Numbered from the stretch's first letter, positions 1-9,058 are shown. The stretch: DNA of 64,000 nucleotides from Thermosinus carboxydivorans Nor1 (GCF_000169155.1 NZ_AAWL01000001.1:285670-349669), one strand, 5' to 3'. Notes: generated by a model from the letters alone, not told the origin. Made by a program: numbers and translations.

Positions 1-493
1 CTGCCCTAGCCTCCGTGCCTTCGTCCACCCATATTTCCAGGCCATGGTTATCTACTTGCGCAATCCCCGGCTCCCTGAGGATTTCAAGATAAGCATCGGC
101 TTGGTGGACATCATGCCGCTCTTTTACTACGCGGTCAAAAAAGATGCCAAACGGGCGGGCAGCAAAGCCAATGACTTCCCTAGCGCCGCTAAAAGCCGCG
201 ATAGCCGAAGCCCGCTCATTGGCATGGAGATTAATAACAAGATCGAATTGACGTTTGCGGATATCGCTAATCAGACCGATGTAATTTTTTAACTTGTTGT
301 GATATCCTTTTTTATCAATGGCAATTAGCTCGGAAAGGTGTGGATTATATTTGATTACGTCGGCGTTTTTCTTATCCGCCAGCATGGCAATATGGGCGCT
401 CGGGAAGTTGGCGCGCAGAGCGCGGATAAGTGGGGTGGTAAATAATAAGTCGCCGATGTACATGAGGTTGATGATGAGGATGCTATTGTACAT
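1..493 (-). CDS. Glycosyltransferase family 9 / heptosyltransferase-like protein (3' end beyond window)
   Basis: Reading leftward from an ATG at 493, the frame stays open to the window edge, giving about 164 residues. The protein begins MYNSILIINLMYIGDLLFTT, the N-terminal Rossmann start typical of LPS heptosyltransferases (GT9 family), which move ADP-heptose or a related sugar onto lipid A-core on the cytoplasmic face. A GGAG box sits six bases before the ATG. The O-antigen ligase gene lies immediately upstream on the same strand with a gap of about 30 bases, so the two are probably co-transcribed. The C-terminal half is missing because the window cuts it. The family call rests on the N-terminal pattern and the neighbour; the exact sugar donor cannot be told. 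Confidence 0.8.
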   Translation of the reverse strand, partial: MYNSILIINLMYIGDLLFTTPLIRALRANFPSAHIAMLADKKNADVIKYNPHLSELIAIDKKGYHNKLKNYIGLISDIRKRQFDLVINLHANERASAIAAFSGAREVIGFAARPFGIFFDRVVKERHDVHQADAYLEILREPGIAQVDNHGLEIWVDEGTEARA

Positions 494-525
494 ATGTATC
501 TCCGTAACGCTATAGTAATGTTAAC

Positions 526-1737
526 TTATAAATACGTCCCGTAAATACGTCCCGCTGCATAAAACAGCCCGAGCAAAAACCAATACAACCGCATAATTAC
601 CGAATGCCCGAAATTATATTCAGTAAGTCCCTGTACTAATAGTCCCAAAGTCACTAATATAGCTGCCAGCGCCCATATATTGTTTTGGTTATCCCGTAGT
701 TTTACATAAGCATTAAAAAGAATATATCCAAACATATAAGAAAAAGCGATAAAACCTATCAACCCATACTCAGCCAATACCTGAAAAAAGTTGTTATGAG
801 CATGTCGCTGGAATGGTTCCTGCGCTTGGGGTGAAATATATTTTATTTGGTAAAGATCGCCATAGTTTCCTGTCCCCACACCGGTCAACGGGTGATCCAA
901 AAACATGTGCCACGCACTTTGCCACATTAATAATCTTTCTGAATTAGACTGGAATGTTATGTCGGTTATAGTTTTGACCCGGTCATAAAACATCTGATTA
1001 CTGAACAGCGAGATAATCAACACAATCAAAAATAATAATGCTACTAAGCTTAATTTCGTATTCCTGCGCACCTGAAGAATTGCATATGCAAAGAGTACTG
1101 CAGCAACAGCAATCCACGCCCCCCGTGTACCATTAAACAACAAAGCTAAAAACGCGATAAAAATCGCTAAGCCCAAAAAACGTCTATCCTTTGTGTTACA
1201 AATATTATTGATGAACAAAATAAAGATTAACGGTATTAATTGTACTAGATAACCGGCTAAAATCATCGGTCCCCCCCTAATACCGGATGCCCTAAGGTTA
1301 CCATTAACCCCTAGCCATATTGCATAAAAATTATTCACAGTAAATGCTGCAATTAAGACCAATAATATTATCCACAATTGACGCTTATCCTTTATAAATG
1401 ACGATGCTAAAAATAAAGGTGCCGTCCGGTAAGCTGTATGCCCAATCTCCGGAAATCCCAGTGCAGGATTATAAGCAAAAACCGCGGAAACAAACATGGC
1501 AAATAAAAAAAATAATATCGCCTTTAATAGTCCTTTGTCGATACCTAAGTTTGTTGTCGGATACTTTGCATAATGAATAATAGCTAATACTAAAGCAAGT
1601 GATATTACAATATTTGATGCAGAAATTGAAATGGTAGCAACAGCTGCATAAGCAATCAGTAAAAAGTATATAATTTTTTCAATTATGTTTTTTTGTATCA
1701 CACAACTAGTGTTCGATAATTGACACCAATTCACCAT
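526..1737 (-). CDS. O-antigen ligase / Wzy-type polysaccharide polymerase family membrane protein
   Basis: About 403 residues with roughly a dozen hydrophobic segments and a large polar loop before the C-terminal helices. The loop contains a GVGTGNYGD stretch and a following RHAHNNFFQVLAEYG segment, the hallmark of the Wzy_C/WaaL family that joins O-polysaccharide to lipid A-core or polymerises repeat units at the outer face of the inner membrane. An upstream in-frame ATG exists at 1752, but a GGAGG box lies between it and the ATG at 1737, so I take 1737 as the start. The protein is AT-rich compared with the rlmD-lon genes. It is followed by a GT9 glycosyltransferase, supporting a role in LPS or capsule assembly. 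WaaL and Wzy cannot be separated from sequence alone. Confidence 0.82.
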   Translation of the reverse strand: MVNWCQLSNTSCVIQKNIIEKIIYFLLIAYAAVATISISASNIVISLALVLAIIHYAKYPTTNLGIDKGLLKAILFFLFAMFVSAVFAYNPALGFPEIGHTAYRTAPLFLASSFIKDKRQLWIILLVLIAAFTVNNFYAIWLGVNGNLRASGIRGGPMILAGYLVQLIPLIFILFINNICNTKDRRFLGLAIFIAFLALLFNGTRGAWIAVAAVLFAYAILQVRRNTKLSLVALLFLIVLIISLFSNQMFYDRVKTITDITFQSNSERLLMWQSAWHMFLDHPLTGVGTGNYGDLYQIKYISPQAQEPFQRHAHNNFFQVLAEYGLIGFIAFSYMFGYILFNAYVKLRDNQNNIWALAAILVTLGLLVQGLTEYNFGHSVIMRLYWFLLGLFYAAGRIYGTYL

Positions 1738-1931
1738 TAGTAACCTCCGCATATGAATTTATGTTCAAAACCTTGGTCTTCCTTAGCAAGGACTAGATTC
1801 TACACAGCTATATAACTTCTTCAGCTCTTTTACTCAACACAACAGGTATCAGAGAACATATGAAGCGCAACCCAAATAGCAACTAAAGGCACTTTGAGAG
1901 CCGCAGCAATTTACATTAGTGACCTTTAGCT

Positions 1932-2207
1932 TTAAATTCTCATAGCGTATCTAAAATAAGACCAGTACTTCTTTACTGTCATCTCAAACTCATGTTTAGC
2001 TTGATTAAACCCAGATACTTTAAATTCATATTTTTGCAGGTTTCCATCCGACTTTATCATTCGCAGAATATCGGGATTAATTTTCTCTGTAGTATAAACT
2101 ATTTCATGGGGATAGTCCTCAAATAAATAATATCTATGCCCGCCAGACCCAGGATCCAAGTCGTTATAATACTCTAATCTTTTCTTTCTGTCATTATAGC
2201 CATACAT
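1932..2207 (-). CDS. Small hypothetical protein next to an IS256 end
   Basis: A 91-residue ORF rich in Tyr, Lys and Glu with no membrane segment, signal peptide or motif I recognise. An AGGA box lies eight bases before the ATG. That box falls inside the terminal inverted repeat of the neighbouring IS256-type element (which starts near 2213), so either translation signals are partly supplied by the IS, or the IS landed immediately upstream of or within a longer gene. The AT-rich composition resembles the other small orphan gene on the far side of the IS. Function unknown; it could be a truncated remnant. Confidence 0.5.
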   Translation of the reverse strand: MYGYNDRKKRLEYYNDLDPGSGGHRYYLFEDYPHEIVYTTEKINPDILRMIKSDGNLQKYEFKVSGFNQAKHEFEMTVKKYWSYFRYAMRI

Positions 2208-2212
2208 AGATC

Positions 2213-3591
2213 AAGTCCTAATTTATGTGTAAAATCATCCCCAGTTAAAATTGAAGCAATTAACATATTTTAACAATTTTGCTGTCCGTGATATGAGTTT
2301 GTCGTTCACGCCAATCCCAATAATCGGTCATATCCAAGTACTTTTTGCCGCTTGCCCATTTGTCATCGATTTCCATGAGTAAAGCGCCAATCAAACGTAA
2401 AGCAGAAGCCCGGTTCGGGAAAATCCGAATGACCCTTTCGCGACGTCGAACTTCTTCATTGAGACGTTCAACCCCATTAGTCGTACGCAAGCGTTTACGA
2501 TACTTTTCCGGCAAGGCTAAAACGGCTATGGCATCGTCAAAGCCGGCTTCTAGTATAGCCATTGCCTTTGGCGCTTTTGTTTCATAAGCGGCAAGCGTTT
2601 CGTTAAGAAGCATTACTGCAGTTTCTCTATCCGGCGCAGCCAAAATGGCTCTTACCCGAGCAAGAATTTCCGGCTGCAAGGACTTCGGCGTCGCATCCAA
2701 GATGTTGCGTATAAAATGCGTTTGGCAACGCTGCCAGGTGACTCCTTGGAAGTATTGGCGGATAGCACGGATTAGCCCACCGTGATGGTCCGATATAATC
2801 AGATCAACGCCACACAAGCCCCGCCGCTTCAGCCAGCTGAAAAATTCACTCCAACTGGCTTCCGACTCGCTGTCGCCCAGCATAATCCCCAGGACTTCCC
2901 GATAGCCCTCAGCATTTATGCCAACGGCAATCATTACGCCACGTGAACGCACACGTTCTTCTTCACGGACTTTAATGACCATGGCATCTACCATGACAAA
3001 CGGGTATTTTTGATCCTTTAATGGACGTTCATTCCAAGCGTGCACAATTGGATCTAGGCGCTTACAAAGGTCTGATACGGTCGACTTGGAAAACTCGCTG
3101 CCACAAAGTTCTTCTGTGATTTGCGCCACCTTACGGGTCGACACACCGTTTACGACCATTTCCATCAAAGTCAGCACTAATGCTTGCTCACTACGTTGAT
3201 AGCGGGCAAACATCTCCGGTTGAGAACTTACCGTCACGAAACCGTGGTACTTTTAGGGTGATCGTGCCAACACGGGTGGTAAGTCGATGAGGGTACACTC
3301 CATTACGATAACCTTGACGCTCGTCTGTACGCTCGTAGCGCTCAGCACGCAATTGTTCTGTGGCTTGTGCTTGTAAAATCTGGTTCAATACCTCCTCCAA
3401 AAAAGACGCCATTGCCGCATCTTTTGCATTGCTTAAAAAAAGTTGATGCAAAATTTTCGAATCAATGTTAATCTGGTATTGAGCCATTTCAAAATCACCT
3501 CTCGTTGAATGTTGTTGCCGCTTCATTCTAACTGAGGATTTTGAATTGGCTCTTTTTTTGATAATTCCTTTTTACACAATTATACGGACTC
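2213..3591 (-). mobile_element. IS256-family insertion sequence, copy 1
   Basis: About 1.38 kb, the usual size for the family, containing one IS256-type transposase (frameshifted). The ends are imperfect inverted repeats: AAGTCCTAATTTATGTGTAA at 2213 and, read from the other end, AGAGTCCGTATAATTGTGTA starting near 3591. A second, more decayed copy near 58.9-60.4 kb shares both ends. No convincing 8-9 bp target duplication is visible in the flanks, so the exact borders are uncertain by a few bases. Confidence 0.8.
2260..3487 (-). pseudogene. IS256-family transposase, single-base frameshift
   Basis: Two overlapping frames make up one mutator-type transposase of about 400 residues. The N-terminal part starts at ATG 3487 (MAQYQIN, preceded by a GAGGTGA box) and runs through KVPRFRDGKFST. 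The C-terminal part resumes at MFARYQRSEQ and carries the DDE residues: Asp in VMVDAMVIKV, Asp in IISDHHGGL, and Glu in VERLNEEVRRRE. Aligning the DNA with the second copy at 59.93 kb shows one extra base in copy 1 within 3211-3221, which causes the frame change. IS256 transposases are normally one ORF, so this is most simply an inactivating or sequencing indel. All catalytic residues are otherwise intact. Confidence 0.85.
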
Positions 3592-3654
3592 TACTGTTTT
3601 GCCTTAGGAGTAAGATATAAATAACCATTTTTCATTCGATAACCGCTCTTGATT

Positions 3655-3909
3655 TCAATAACATTCATTTCCAAATGTACTTACCTCGCAAAAATCCTTC
3701 TTATTAGTAAAAATATACTCTTCTCCATTTTTACTAAAAGCAATAAAAGTATTCGGACCATATTGTGTACTAGGAGATAGTCTATTTTTAATAACATCTT
3801 TTCCTTTAAGCATGCGTTTAATCAAATTCTTACCTACTCTACTTACCGAGATATATACAGGTATTTCGACCTCATTTTGGTATTCTTGGATAACAACATT
3901 TTTACTCAT
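3655..3909 (-). CDS. Small hypothetical protein
   Basis: About 84 residues if translation starts at the ATG at 3909 (MSKNVV), which has a G-rich box about nine bases upstream; a further ATG at 3927 is also in frame. The protein is basic and AT-rich at DNA level, with no recognised domain. A second, 25-codon frame (ATG at 3668, stop at 3591) overlaps its 3' end and terminates exactly at the IS256 border, so the gene may be the remains of something longer disrupted by the IS. Function unknown. Confidence 0.4.
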   Translation of the reverse strand: MSKNVVIQEYQNEVEIPVYISVSRVGKNLIKRMLKGKDVIKNRLSPSTQYGPNTFIAFSKNGEEYIFTNKKDFCEVSTFGNECY

Positions 3910-4044
3910 TCTATTTAACACCCCCATGTATATCGATAAAACAATTTCGCTTTAATTTTATCACAACAATATTACTACTTCTTTAAATCAGGTGTTCCCC
4001 CCGCCCACGGAAACATATCCAATTCCTTCCAAAAACCCATAAAT

Positions 4045-4059
4045 CCTTGCTGCGCAAGG
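4045..4059 (-). terminator. Possible intrinsic terminator after rlmD
   Basis: CCTTGC-TGC-GCAAGG forms a six-pair hairpin two bases beyond the rlmD stop. Read on the minus strand it is followed by ATTTATGGGTTTTTGG. The stem is short, so this is tentative. Confidence 0.35.
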
Positions 4060-4061
4060 CT

Positions 4062-5450
4062 TTACTCACTGTGTTTTCTTTTAAGCGATACCACGCACTC
4101 GATGTGGCTTGTCTGCGGAAACATGTCTACCGGCTGAATCTCCCTGGTCATATAGCCGCACTCCGCCAGTACGGCCAAATCACGGGCGAGCGAGGCGGGG
4201 TTGCAGGAGACATAGACAATGCGGTCAGGCTGCATGCGGACAAATGTTTCCAACACGCGGCGGTCACAGCCGGCGCGAGGCGGATCGACAACGATCGCCT
4301 GGGGACGAACGCCGCTTTTATACAACTTAGGCATAACGTCCACCGCGTCGCCGACGATGAAGTCTACATTATCCACGCCGTTTCGGCGGGCATTTAGCCA
4401 AGCATCCCGCACCGCCGGTTCGACCACCTCAATTCCGTATACTTTCGCGGCCCGTTTGGCCAGAAACAAGGTTATGGTACCGGTGCCGCAATACGCGTCA
4501 ATCGCCGTTTCTACGCCCGTGAGCCCCGCATATTCTACCGCTTTATTATATAACCTGACGGTCTGTTCGGTATTGACCTGGAAAAAAGACCGCGCCGAAA
4601 TCTGGAAAACAAACCCGCCAAGTCGGTCAGTGATGGTCTCTTTTCCCCAGATGACGCTGGTTTCTTCGCCGAGAATAACATTAGTGCGCTTAGGATTGAT
4701 ATTTTGCACAATACTCACTAAACCAGGCACTGCTTTGGTGAGCTTTGCAATCAGGCGTTCCCGGTGCGGCAGTTCACGGGTCGCAGTGACAATTACCGCC
4801 ATTACTTCGCCGGTAGCCGTCCCCACCCGGCCAAGGATGTGGCGGATGACGCCTTTCCCGGTCCGCTCGTCATAGGTGGCGATACCTAGCTTGTTCACGA
4901 CGTCGCGCATGACGGCAGCGATGATATTGTTTGCCTGATGCTGGATATAGCAGTGCTCAGTATCAACAATATCATGCGTCCCCTGGGCATAACAGCCCAC
5001 CACTGCCCGGTTGCCGGCAAGCCCAACCGGAAATTGCATTTTATTGCGATAATACCATGGATTCGGCGCCGGTAGCGTGGGATGGACCACGACACCGTCC
5101 AGTTTGCCGATACGCATAATGGCATCGACGACCTGCTGGCGCTTAACGGTGAGCTGCGCCGCGTAACTTAGATGCTGGAGCTGACAGCCGCCGCAGCGGT
5201 GAAACAGGGCGCATAAGGGCTCCACCCGGTCAGGCGACGGCATTAGCACTTTGCTCAACACGCCTTTGGCGTAATTTTTTTTGACTTCGGTAATAGCCGC
5301 AACAACGGTTTCGCCGGGCAACGCCCCCGGCACAAACACGGTAAACCCTTCGTACCGCCCCACTCCTTCGCCGCTATGACCGAGGCCGGTAACTTCAACT
5401 TTATAGCTTTTTCCTTTTTGTACAGGAATAACTGTAACTTGCTTGGTCAT
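4062..5450 (-). CDS. rlmD: 23S rRNA (uracil-C5)-methyltransferase, RlmD/RumA (TrmA) family
   Basis: A 462-residue SAM-dependent enzyme that methylates C5 of a uridine in 23S rRNA. An N-terminal TRAM RNA-binding domain comes first (about residues 10-65). A [4Fe-4S] cluster set follows: Cys80, Cys86, Cys89 and Cys167. The C-terminal methyltransferase fold has DAYCGTGT near residue 318, VDPPRAGC near 388, and the nucleophile Cys416 in YVSCNPASLARD. An in-frame TTG lies further upstream, but the ATG at 5450 has an AAAGGA box and gives the normal family length. Firmicutes often have two paralogues or a dual-specificity RlmCD, so the target base (U747 or U1939) is not certain. It follows the Lon-like gene after a hairpin. 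Confidence 0.93.
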   Translation of the reverse strand: MTKQVTVIPVQKGKSYKVEVTGLGHSGEGVGRYEGFTVFVPGALPGETVVAAITEVKKNYAKGVLSKVLMPSPDRVEPLCALFHRCGGCQLQHLSYAAQLTVKRQQVVDAIMRIGKLDGVVVHPTLPAPNPWYYRNKMQFPVGLAGNRAVVGCYAQGTHDIVDTEHCYIQHQANNIIAAVMRDVVNKLGIATYDERTGKGVIRHILGRVGTATGEVMAVIVTATRELPHRERLIAKLTKAVPGLVSIVQNINPKRTNVILGEETSVIWGKETITDRLGGFVFQISARSFFQVNTEQTVRLYNKAVEYAGLTGVETAIDAYCGTGTITLFLAKRAAKVYGIEVVEPAVRDAWLNARRNGVDNVDFIVGDAVDVMPKLYKSGVRPQAIVVDPPRAGCDRRVLETFVRMQPDRIVYVSCNPASLARDLAVLAECGYMTREIQPVDMFPQTSHIECVVSLKRKHSE

Positions 5451-5484
5451 ATATACATTCCTTTCTTTGCCTACAAACAGATTA

Positions 5485-5532
5485 AACCGCAGAGCGGGTG
5501 GCGTCAATAGCTTTTGCCACTCACTCTGCGGT
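5485..5532 (-). terminator. Hairpin between the Lon-like gene and rlmD
   Basis: An 18-bp stem with two non-Watson-Crick positions (AACCGCAGAGCGGGTGGC pairing with GCCACTCACTCTGCGGTT) and a 12-base loop, just past the stop of the Lon-like gene. On the minus strand it is followed by TTTAATCTGTTTG, a modest U-rich tail; a better T-run lies on the plus side. It probably ends or attenuates transcription before rlmD. Confidence 0.5.
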
Positions 5533-5548
5533 TATATTATTTTTTATC

Positions 5549-7987
5549 TTAGTTTTCGTTTTTTTCGGCTCCATCTTGTCCGGCTTCAACACTCTTCCCC
5601 AATTTAACAAGTGTCTGGGTATATTCCTCCAATTTTTTGCTGACAAGATAGTGGACGGTACCCGGCGGATAAGTGCCGTCAGGCTGCAGCTGTCCGGCTG
5701 GCACACCGGTAAGAATTTCAATTCCCTCGTCAATGGTCCGTACCGGGTAGATATGGAATTTACCCTCTCGTACGGCCGCAACCACTTCGTCGGAAAGCGT
5801 GAGATTGTTTATATTTTGGTACGGGATCATCACACCCTGCTGGCCGGTCAAGCCCTTAATCTTGCACACGGCAAAAAAGCCTTCAATTTTTTGGGTTGCC
5901 CCGCCGATCGGCTGGATCTCGCCCTTCTGGTTCACCGAGCCGGTAACGGCAATATACTGCTTGATCGGCAGCCCGGACAGACTGGACAAGATGGCATACA
6001 GCTCGGTACTGGAAGCGCTGTCGCCGTCCACCCCGTCATAAAGCTGCTCAAACGTCAGGCTGGCCGTCAAGGTCAGCGGCTGCCGCTGTGCATATTTCTG
6101 GCCGAGATAACCGCTTAAAATCATTACGCCTTTACTGTGGCTGGTCCCGCTCATTTTGGTTTCGCGTTCGATGTTGACCACACCGCTCTTGCCAAGATAG
6201 GTATTGGCCGTAATGCGCGACGGCTTGCCAAACATATACTCGCCGATAGCTAGCACCGCTAAGCCGTTAACCTGGCCGACTTTTTCCCCGTCGGTGTCGA
6301 TCAGCAGCTTACCCTCGGCGAACATTTCTTGCAGTTTTTCTTCGTACTTGTTAAACCGCCGCCGTTTTTCCTCAATGGCACGCTCGATGTGCCGAGCCGT
6401 AACGATTGGGCTATTGTCCTGGGTAGCCCAGGTATCAGCCTCGCATAACAGTTCGACGATTTCGCTGAACCGGGTCGTAAGTTTGTTTTGACTGCCGGCT
6501 AGCCGCGTTGAATATTCTACCACCCTGGCGACCGCCGTCCGGTCAAAGTCCTTTAGATTTTCCCGCCGCACGGTGCTGGCAATAAAGCCGGCAAGTTTTT
6601 GAATGTTTACCGGTGTGTTGTCCATTTCCACATCGAAGTCGGCATAAACTTTAAAGAGTTTACGAAAGTCCTCGTCGTAAGCGTATAGTAAGTGATAAAG
6701 GATGGGGTTGCCGATGAGAATAACCTTTACATTAACCGGGATGGGCTGCGGTTTAAGCGAAGCCATGGCAATAGCGCCATACTGCTCCCCCAGGTTTTCA
6801 ATCACGATTTTCTTGGTCTTCAGCACCCGCTTCAAAGCTTCCCACGCGCCGATATTAGCCAAGACATCCCGAACATTGAGGATAAGATAGCCGCCGTTGG
6901 CCCGGTGCAGGGCGCCTGACTTAATCATAGTGAAATCGGTACTGACAACTCCCATGCGCGTTTCATACTCAACCCGGCCGACGAGGTTGTAATACGTCGG
7001 GTTGGTCTCGACAACCACCGGGGCGCCGTCGATGTCGCGGTTATCGACAAGTAGGTTGACCCGGTATTTCTCTTTGGCATCGTGGAGGTTGCGCTTAAAC
7101 AGCAGAAAGGGATTGTTTTCGTCTTCGGCGGCCGTCGGTTTAAAGTCGTTGATGTTTTTCACTACATCCTGCTTGACGGCCTCAAGATAACGGACCACCT
7201 TGGCGTAGGCCTTATATTTCTCTTTCAGTTCGTCAATCAAATGGCCGGCAGCAAAAAGGCCCGCCTTAGCGTCCAAATCTTTCAATTCTTCACGGGCTTC
7301 GCGCTCCACCTGCTGCACCAGGCGCATGGCCTCCATGGCTTTCTCATGAACGGCCATGAGCTGTTTTTCAATTTCTTCGCGTCTATTTTTATCCAGTTGC
7401 TGATATTCTTCCGGCGTTATCGGCCGTCCGTCGTCGGTGATGGGAACCCCGGCAAAACCGGTAGTGGTCCATTGGGGCAGGATACCGTGTTGCTTGGCCT
7501 TATTGGCAAAGGCCTCCATGATTTCTGCGCTGCGCGCTTGGAATTTTTTCACAATGGCCGTTTTCGCCTGTTCGTAATCATCGCTGCTAAACATCTTGGA
7601 AATGCCGCTTTTCAGATTATCGACCAGTTCTTGCATGTCCTGGCAGAAGCCCCGCCCTAAACCGGCCGGCAACGCCAGTGCAATCGGCTGACTAGGATTT
7701 TCGAAGTTATTGACATAACACCAGTCATCAGGTACCGGTTCGTCGTTCGCAACCTTGCGCACCGCAGCCTTAGCATAAGTAATTTTGCCGGTTCCCGCCA
7801 AACCGGAAATAAAAATGTTATAGCCCGGATTTTTCGTGAAAAGGCCAAATTCAACGGCTTTGACGGCCCGTTCCTGACCAATCATAACATCCAGCGGCGG
7901 GACGGTTTCGGTAGTTTCAAAGTTAAACATACTCTCGTCGCAATGAAAACGGAGTTTCTCTACCGGAAGTTCCTGCCATTTGGTCAA
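5549..7987 (-). CDS. Lon-related AAA+ ATP-dependent protease (LonB-like, COG1067 type)
   Basis: An 812-residue protein with an AAA+ ATPase domain inserted by a long helical region and a C-terminal Lon-type serine-lysine peptidase. The P-loop is GLAGTGKI at residues 62-69, with Ile in place of the usual Thr/Ser after Lys. A charged, coiled-coil-like region spans about 190-290. In the peptidase, Ser657 lies in GDSAS and Lys700 in GGATQKIEGF, the expected dyad. Unlike classical LonA it has no N-terminal substrate-binding domain. Start is a TTG at 7987 with an AAGGGA box upstream; the next Met would cut conserved N-terminal sequence. Probably a cytoplasmic protein-quality-control protease; substrates unknown. 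It follows the zinc-ribbon gene in the same direction. Confidence 0.9.
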   Translation of the reverse strand: MTKWQELPVEKLRFHCDESMFNFETTETVPPLDVMIGQERAVKAVEFGLFTKNPGYNIFISGLAGTGKITYAKAAVRKVANDEPVPDDWCYVNNFENPSQPIALALPAGLGRGFCQDMQELVDNLKSGISKMFSSDDYEQAKTAIVKKFQARSAEIMEAFANKAKQHGILPQWTTTGFAGVPITDDGRPITPEEYQQLDKNRREEIEKQLMAVHEKAMEAMRLVQQVEREAREELKDLDAKAGLFAAGHLIDELKEKYKAYAKVVRYLEAVKQDVVKNINDFKPTAAEDENNPFLLFKRNLHDAKEKYRVNLLVDNRDIDGAPVVVETNPTYYNLVGRVEYETRMGVVSTDFTMIKSGALHRANGGYLILNVRDVLANIGAWEALKRVLKTKKIVIENLGEQYGAIAMASLKPQPIPVNVKVILIGNPILYHLLYAYDEDFRKLFKVYADFDVEMDNTPVNIQKLAGFIASTVRRENLKDFDRTAVARVVEYSTRLAGSQNKLTTRFSEIVELLCEADTWATQDNSPIVTARHIERAIEEKRRRFNKYEEKLQEMFAEGKLLIDTDGEKVGQVNGLAVLAIGEYMFGKPSRITANTYLGKSGVVNIERETKMSGTSHSKGVMILSGYLGQKYAQRQPLTLTASLTFEQLYDGVDGDSASSTELYAILSSLSGLPIKQYIAVTGSVNQKGEIQPIGGATQKIEGFFAVCKIKGLTGQQGVMIPYQNINNLTLSDEVVAAVREGKFHIYPVRTIDEGIEILTGVPAGQLQPDGTYPPGTVHYLVSKKLEEYTQTLVKLGKSVEAGQDGAEKNEN

Positions 7988-8040
7988 TTAAATCATCCCT
8001 TCTCACTTAGCGTTAATAATGAAAATTCGTTATATTCTAT

Positions 8041-8298
8041 TCAAATACCTCTTGACCCTGACCACTCCAAATCCGGGCTACCGCATTCCAAACACAGGTC
8101 GAAGTAGTCTTCCGGCCGCCGAAACGCCAAAGTAGTGATTTCTTTATCAACTCCCATACTGGTAATGGTTTCTACCTCGCCGGCCGTATGAAAGTGGCCG
8201 ATGATCCCCGAGACGGGCCCGTTTGTATAGGGTACAACCGACGGAACTTTGCTGGAACCGAATAGACGACGATTTCCACATTTTTTGCACTGCGGCAT
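8041..8298 (-). CDS. Small zinc-ribbon-like protein of unknown function
   Basis: An 85-residue protein with two CxxC pairs, CKKCG near the N-terminus and CLECG near the C-terminus, arranged like a zinc ribbon around a central beta-rich segment. The ATG at 8298 has a GAGGTG box six bases upstream; the GTG at 8307 lies inside that box and is unlikely to be the start. It sits 13 bases after the CPBP protease gene and about 50 bases before the Lon-like protease gene, all on the same strand, so the three may form one operon. No specific family recognised. Metal binding is inferred from the cysteines. Confidence 0.65.
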   Translation of the reverse strand: MPQCKKCGNRRLFGSSKVPSVVPYTNGPVSGIIGHFHTAGEVETITSMGVDKEITTLAFRRPEDYFDLCLECGSPDLEWSGSRGI

Positions 8299-8311
8299 GT
8301 TTTTCACCTCG

Positions 8312-8992
8312 TTAGACTAGTGGTATACCTAAGAACAACATAAGGATTTTGCTGGTATTGATAAAAGAGTGGGCAACAACGGCACTGATTAGCGACCCAG
8401 TCCAATAATACAGCAAGGCCAATCCAACGCCGACTACCATCATCTCCGCCAACCAGTAAACATTAAAATGAAAGAAGGCAAAGATAGCGGCACTGCCCAG
8501 TGCGCCGCCCCATAAGCCGAAGCGGGCTGTAAGCGCCGGAAAGGTCAGCAGCCGATATAATGCTTCTTCCATGACCGGCGCCGCCAGTGCGGCTAAAAAC
8601 AGCGGGACGGCCAAGTCACGCCACGTGGCGGCGTTTTGCACCTGCACAATCAAAGGGTGCTGCGCCGGCATAGCAAAAAAAACAGAAACATAGAGCCGCT
8701 CGCTGTAAAGGCTGATGCCGAGTAAGACGGCGCCACCGGCCAGCCCGCGCAGGCTGTTTTGCACGCCGTGCCGGAAAGAAACACCCCATTCTTGCCACTT
8801 GGCGCCATGCCGGTGAATAACCAGCCCGACCAGGGCCAACACCAACAGCCGGTCGGTTGCTTCAATAACTAAAGGACTGGCGACAAAAAATAGCGGAAAC
8901 GCTCCCCGCACGAGAATTAGCCCGGTCACCAGCCGCAAAACATGGACAAGCAGTACCTCTTTTAAACCCCATGGCACCTGCTCCGGCAACAT
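8312..8992 (-). CDS. CPBP (CAAX/Abi) family intramembrane metalloprotease
   Basis: A 226-residue integral membrane protein with about seven hydrophobic segments. It carries the three CPBP signatures: an EExxxR-type motif (MEEALYR, about residue 140), FxxxH (AFFHF) and a C-terminal HxxxN-like motif (AHSFIN). Known relatives are glutamic or metallo-proteases acting inside the membrane, some in prenyl-protein processing, others in bacteriocin immunity or stress signalling. The ATG at 8992 has a GAGGGA box. It lies at the head of a minus-strand cluster followed by the zinc-ribbon and Lon-like genes, which suggests a proteolysis-related unit, although the substrate cannot be inferred. Confidence 0.85.
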   Translation of the reverse strand: MLPEQVPWGLKEVLLVHVLRLVTGLILVRGAFPLFFVASPLVIEATDRLLVLALVGLVIHRHGAKWQEWGVSFRHGVQNSLRGLAGGAVLLGISLYSERLYVSVFFAMPAQHPLIVQVQNAATWRDLAVPLFLAALAAPVMEEALYRLLTFPALTARFGLWGGALGSAAIFAFFHFNVYWLAEMMVVGVGLALLYYWTGSLISAVVAHSFINTSKILMLFLGIPLV

Positions 8993-9058
8993 AACATTCC
9001 CTCTTTTTTTAGCGTAACAGTACCATTATGCGCGAGCATCTTTGCTTTCATGCACAAA

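Noticed and set aside
2205..3600. Target-site duplication for IS256 copy 1
   Set aside because: The eight to nine bases outside either end do not match.
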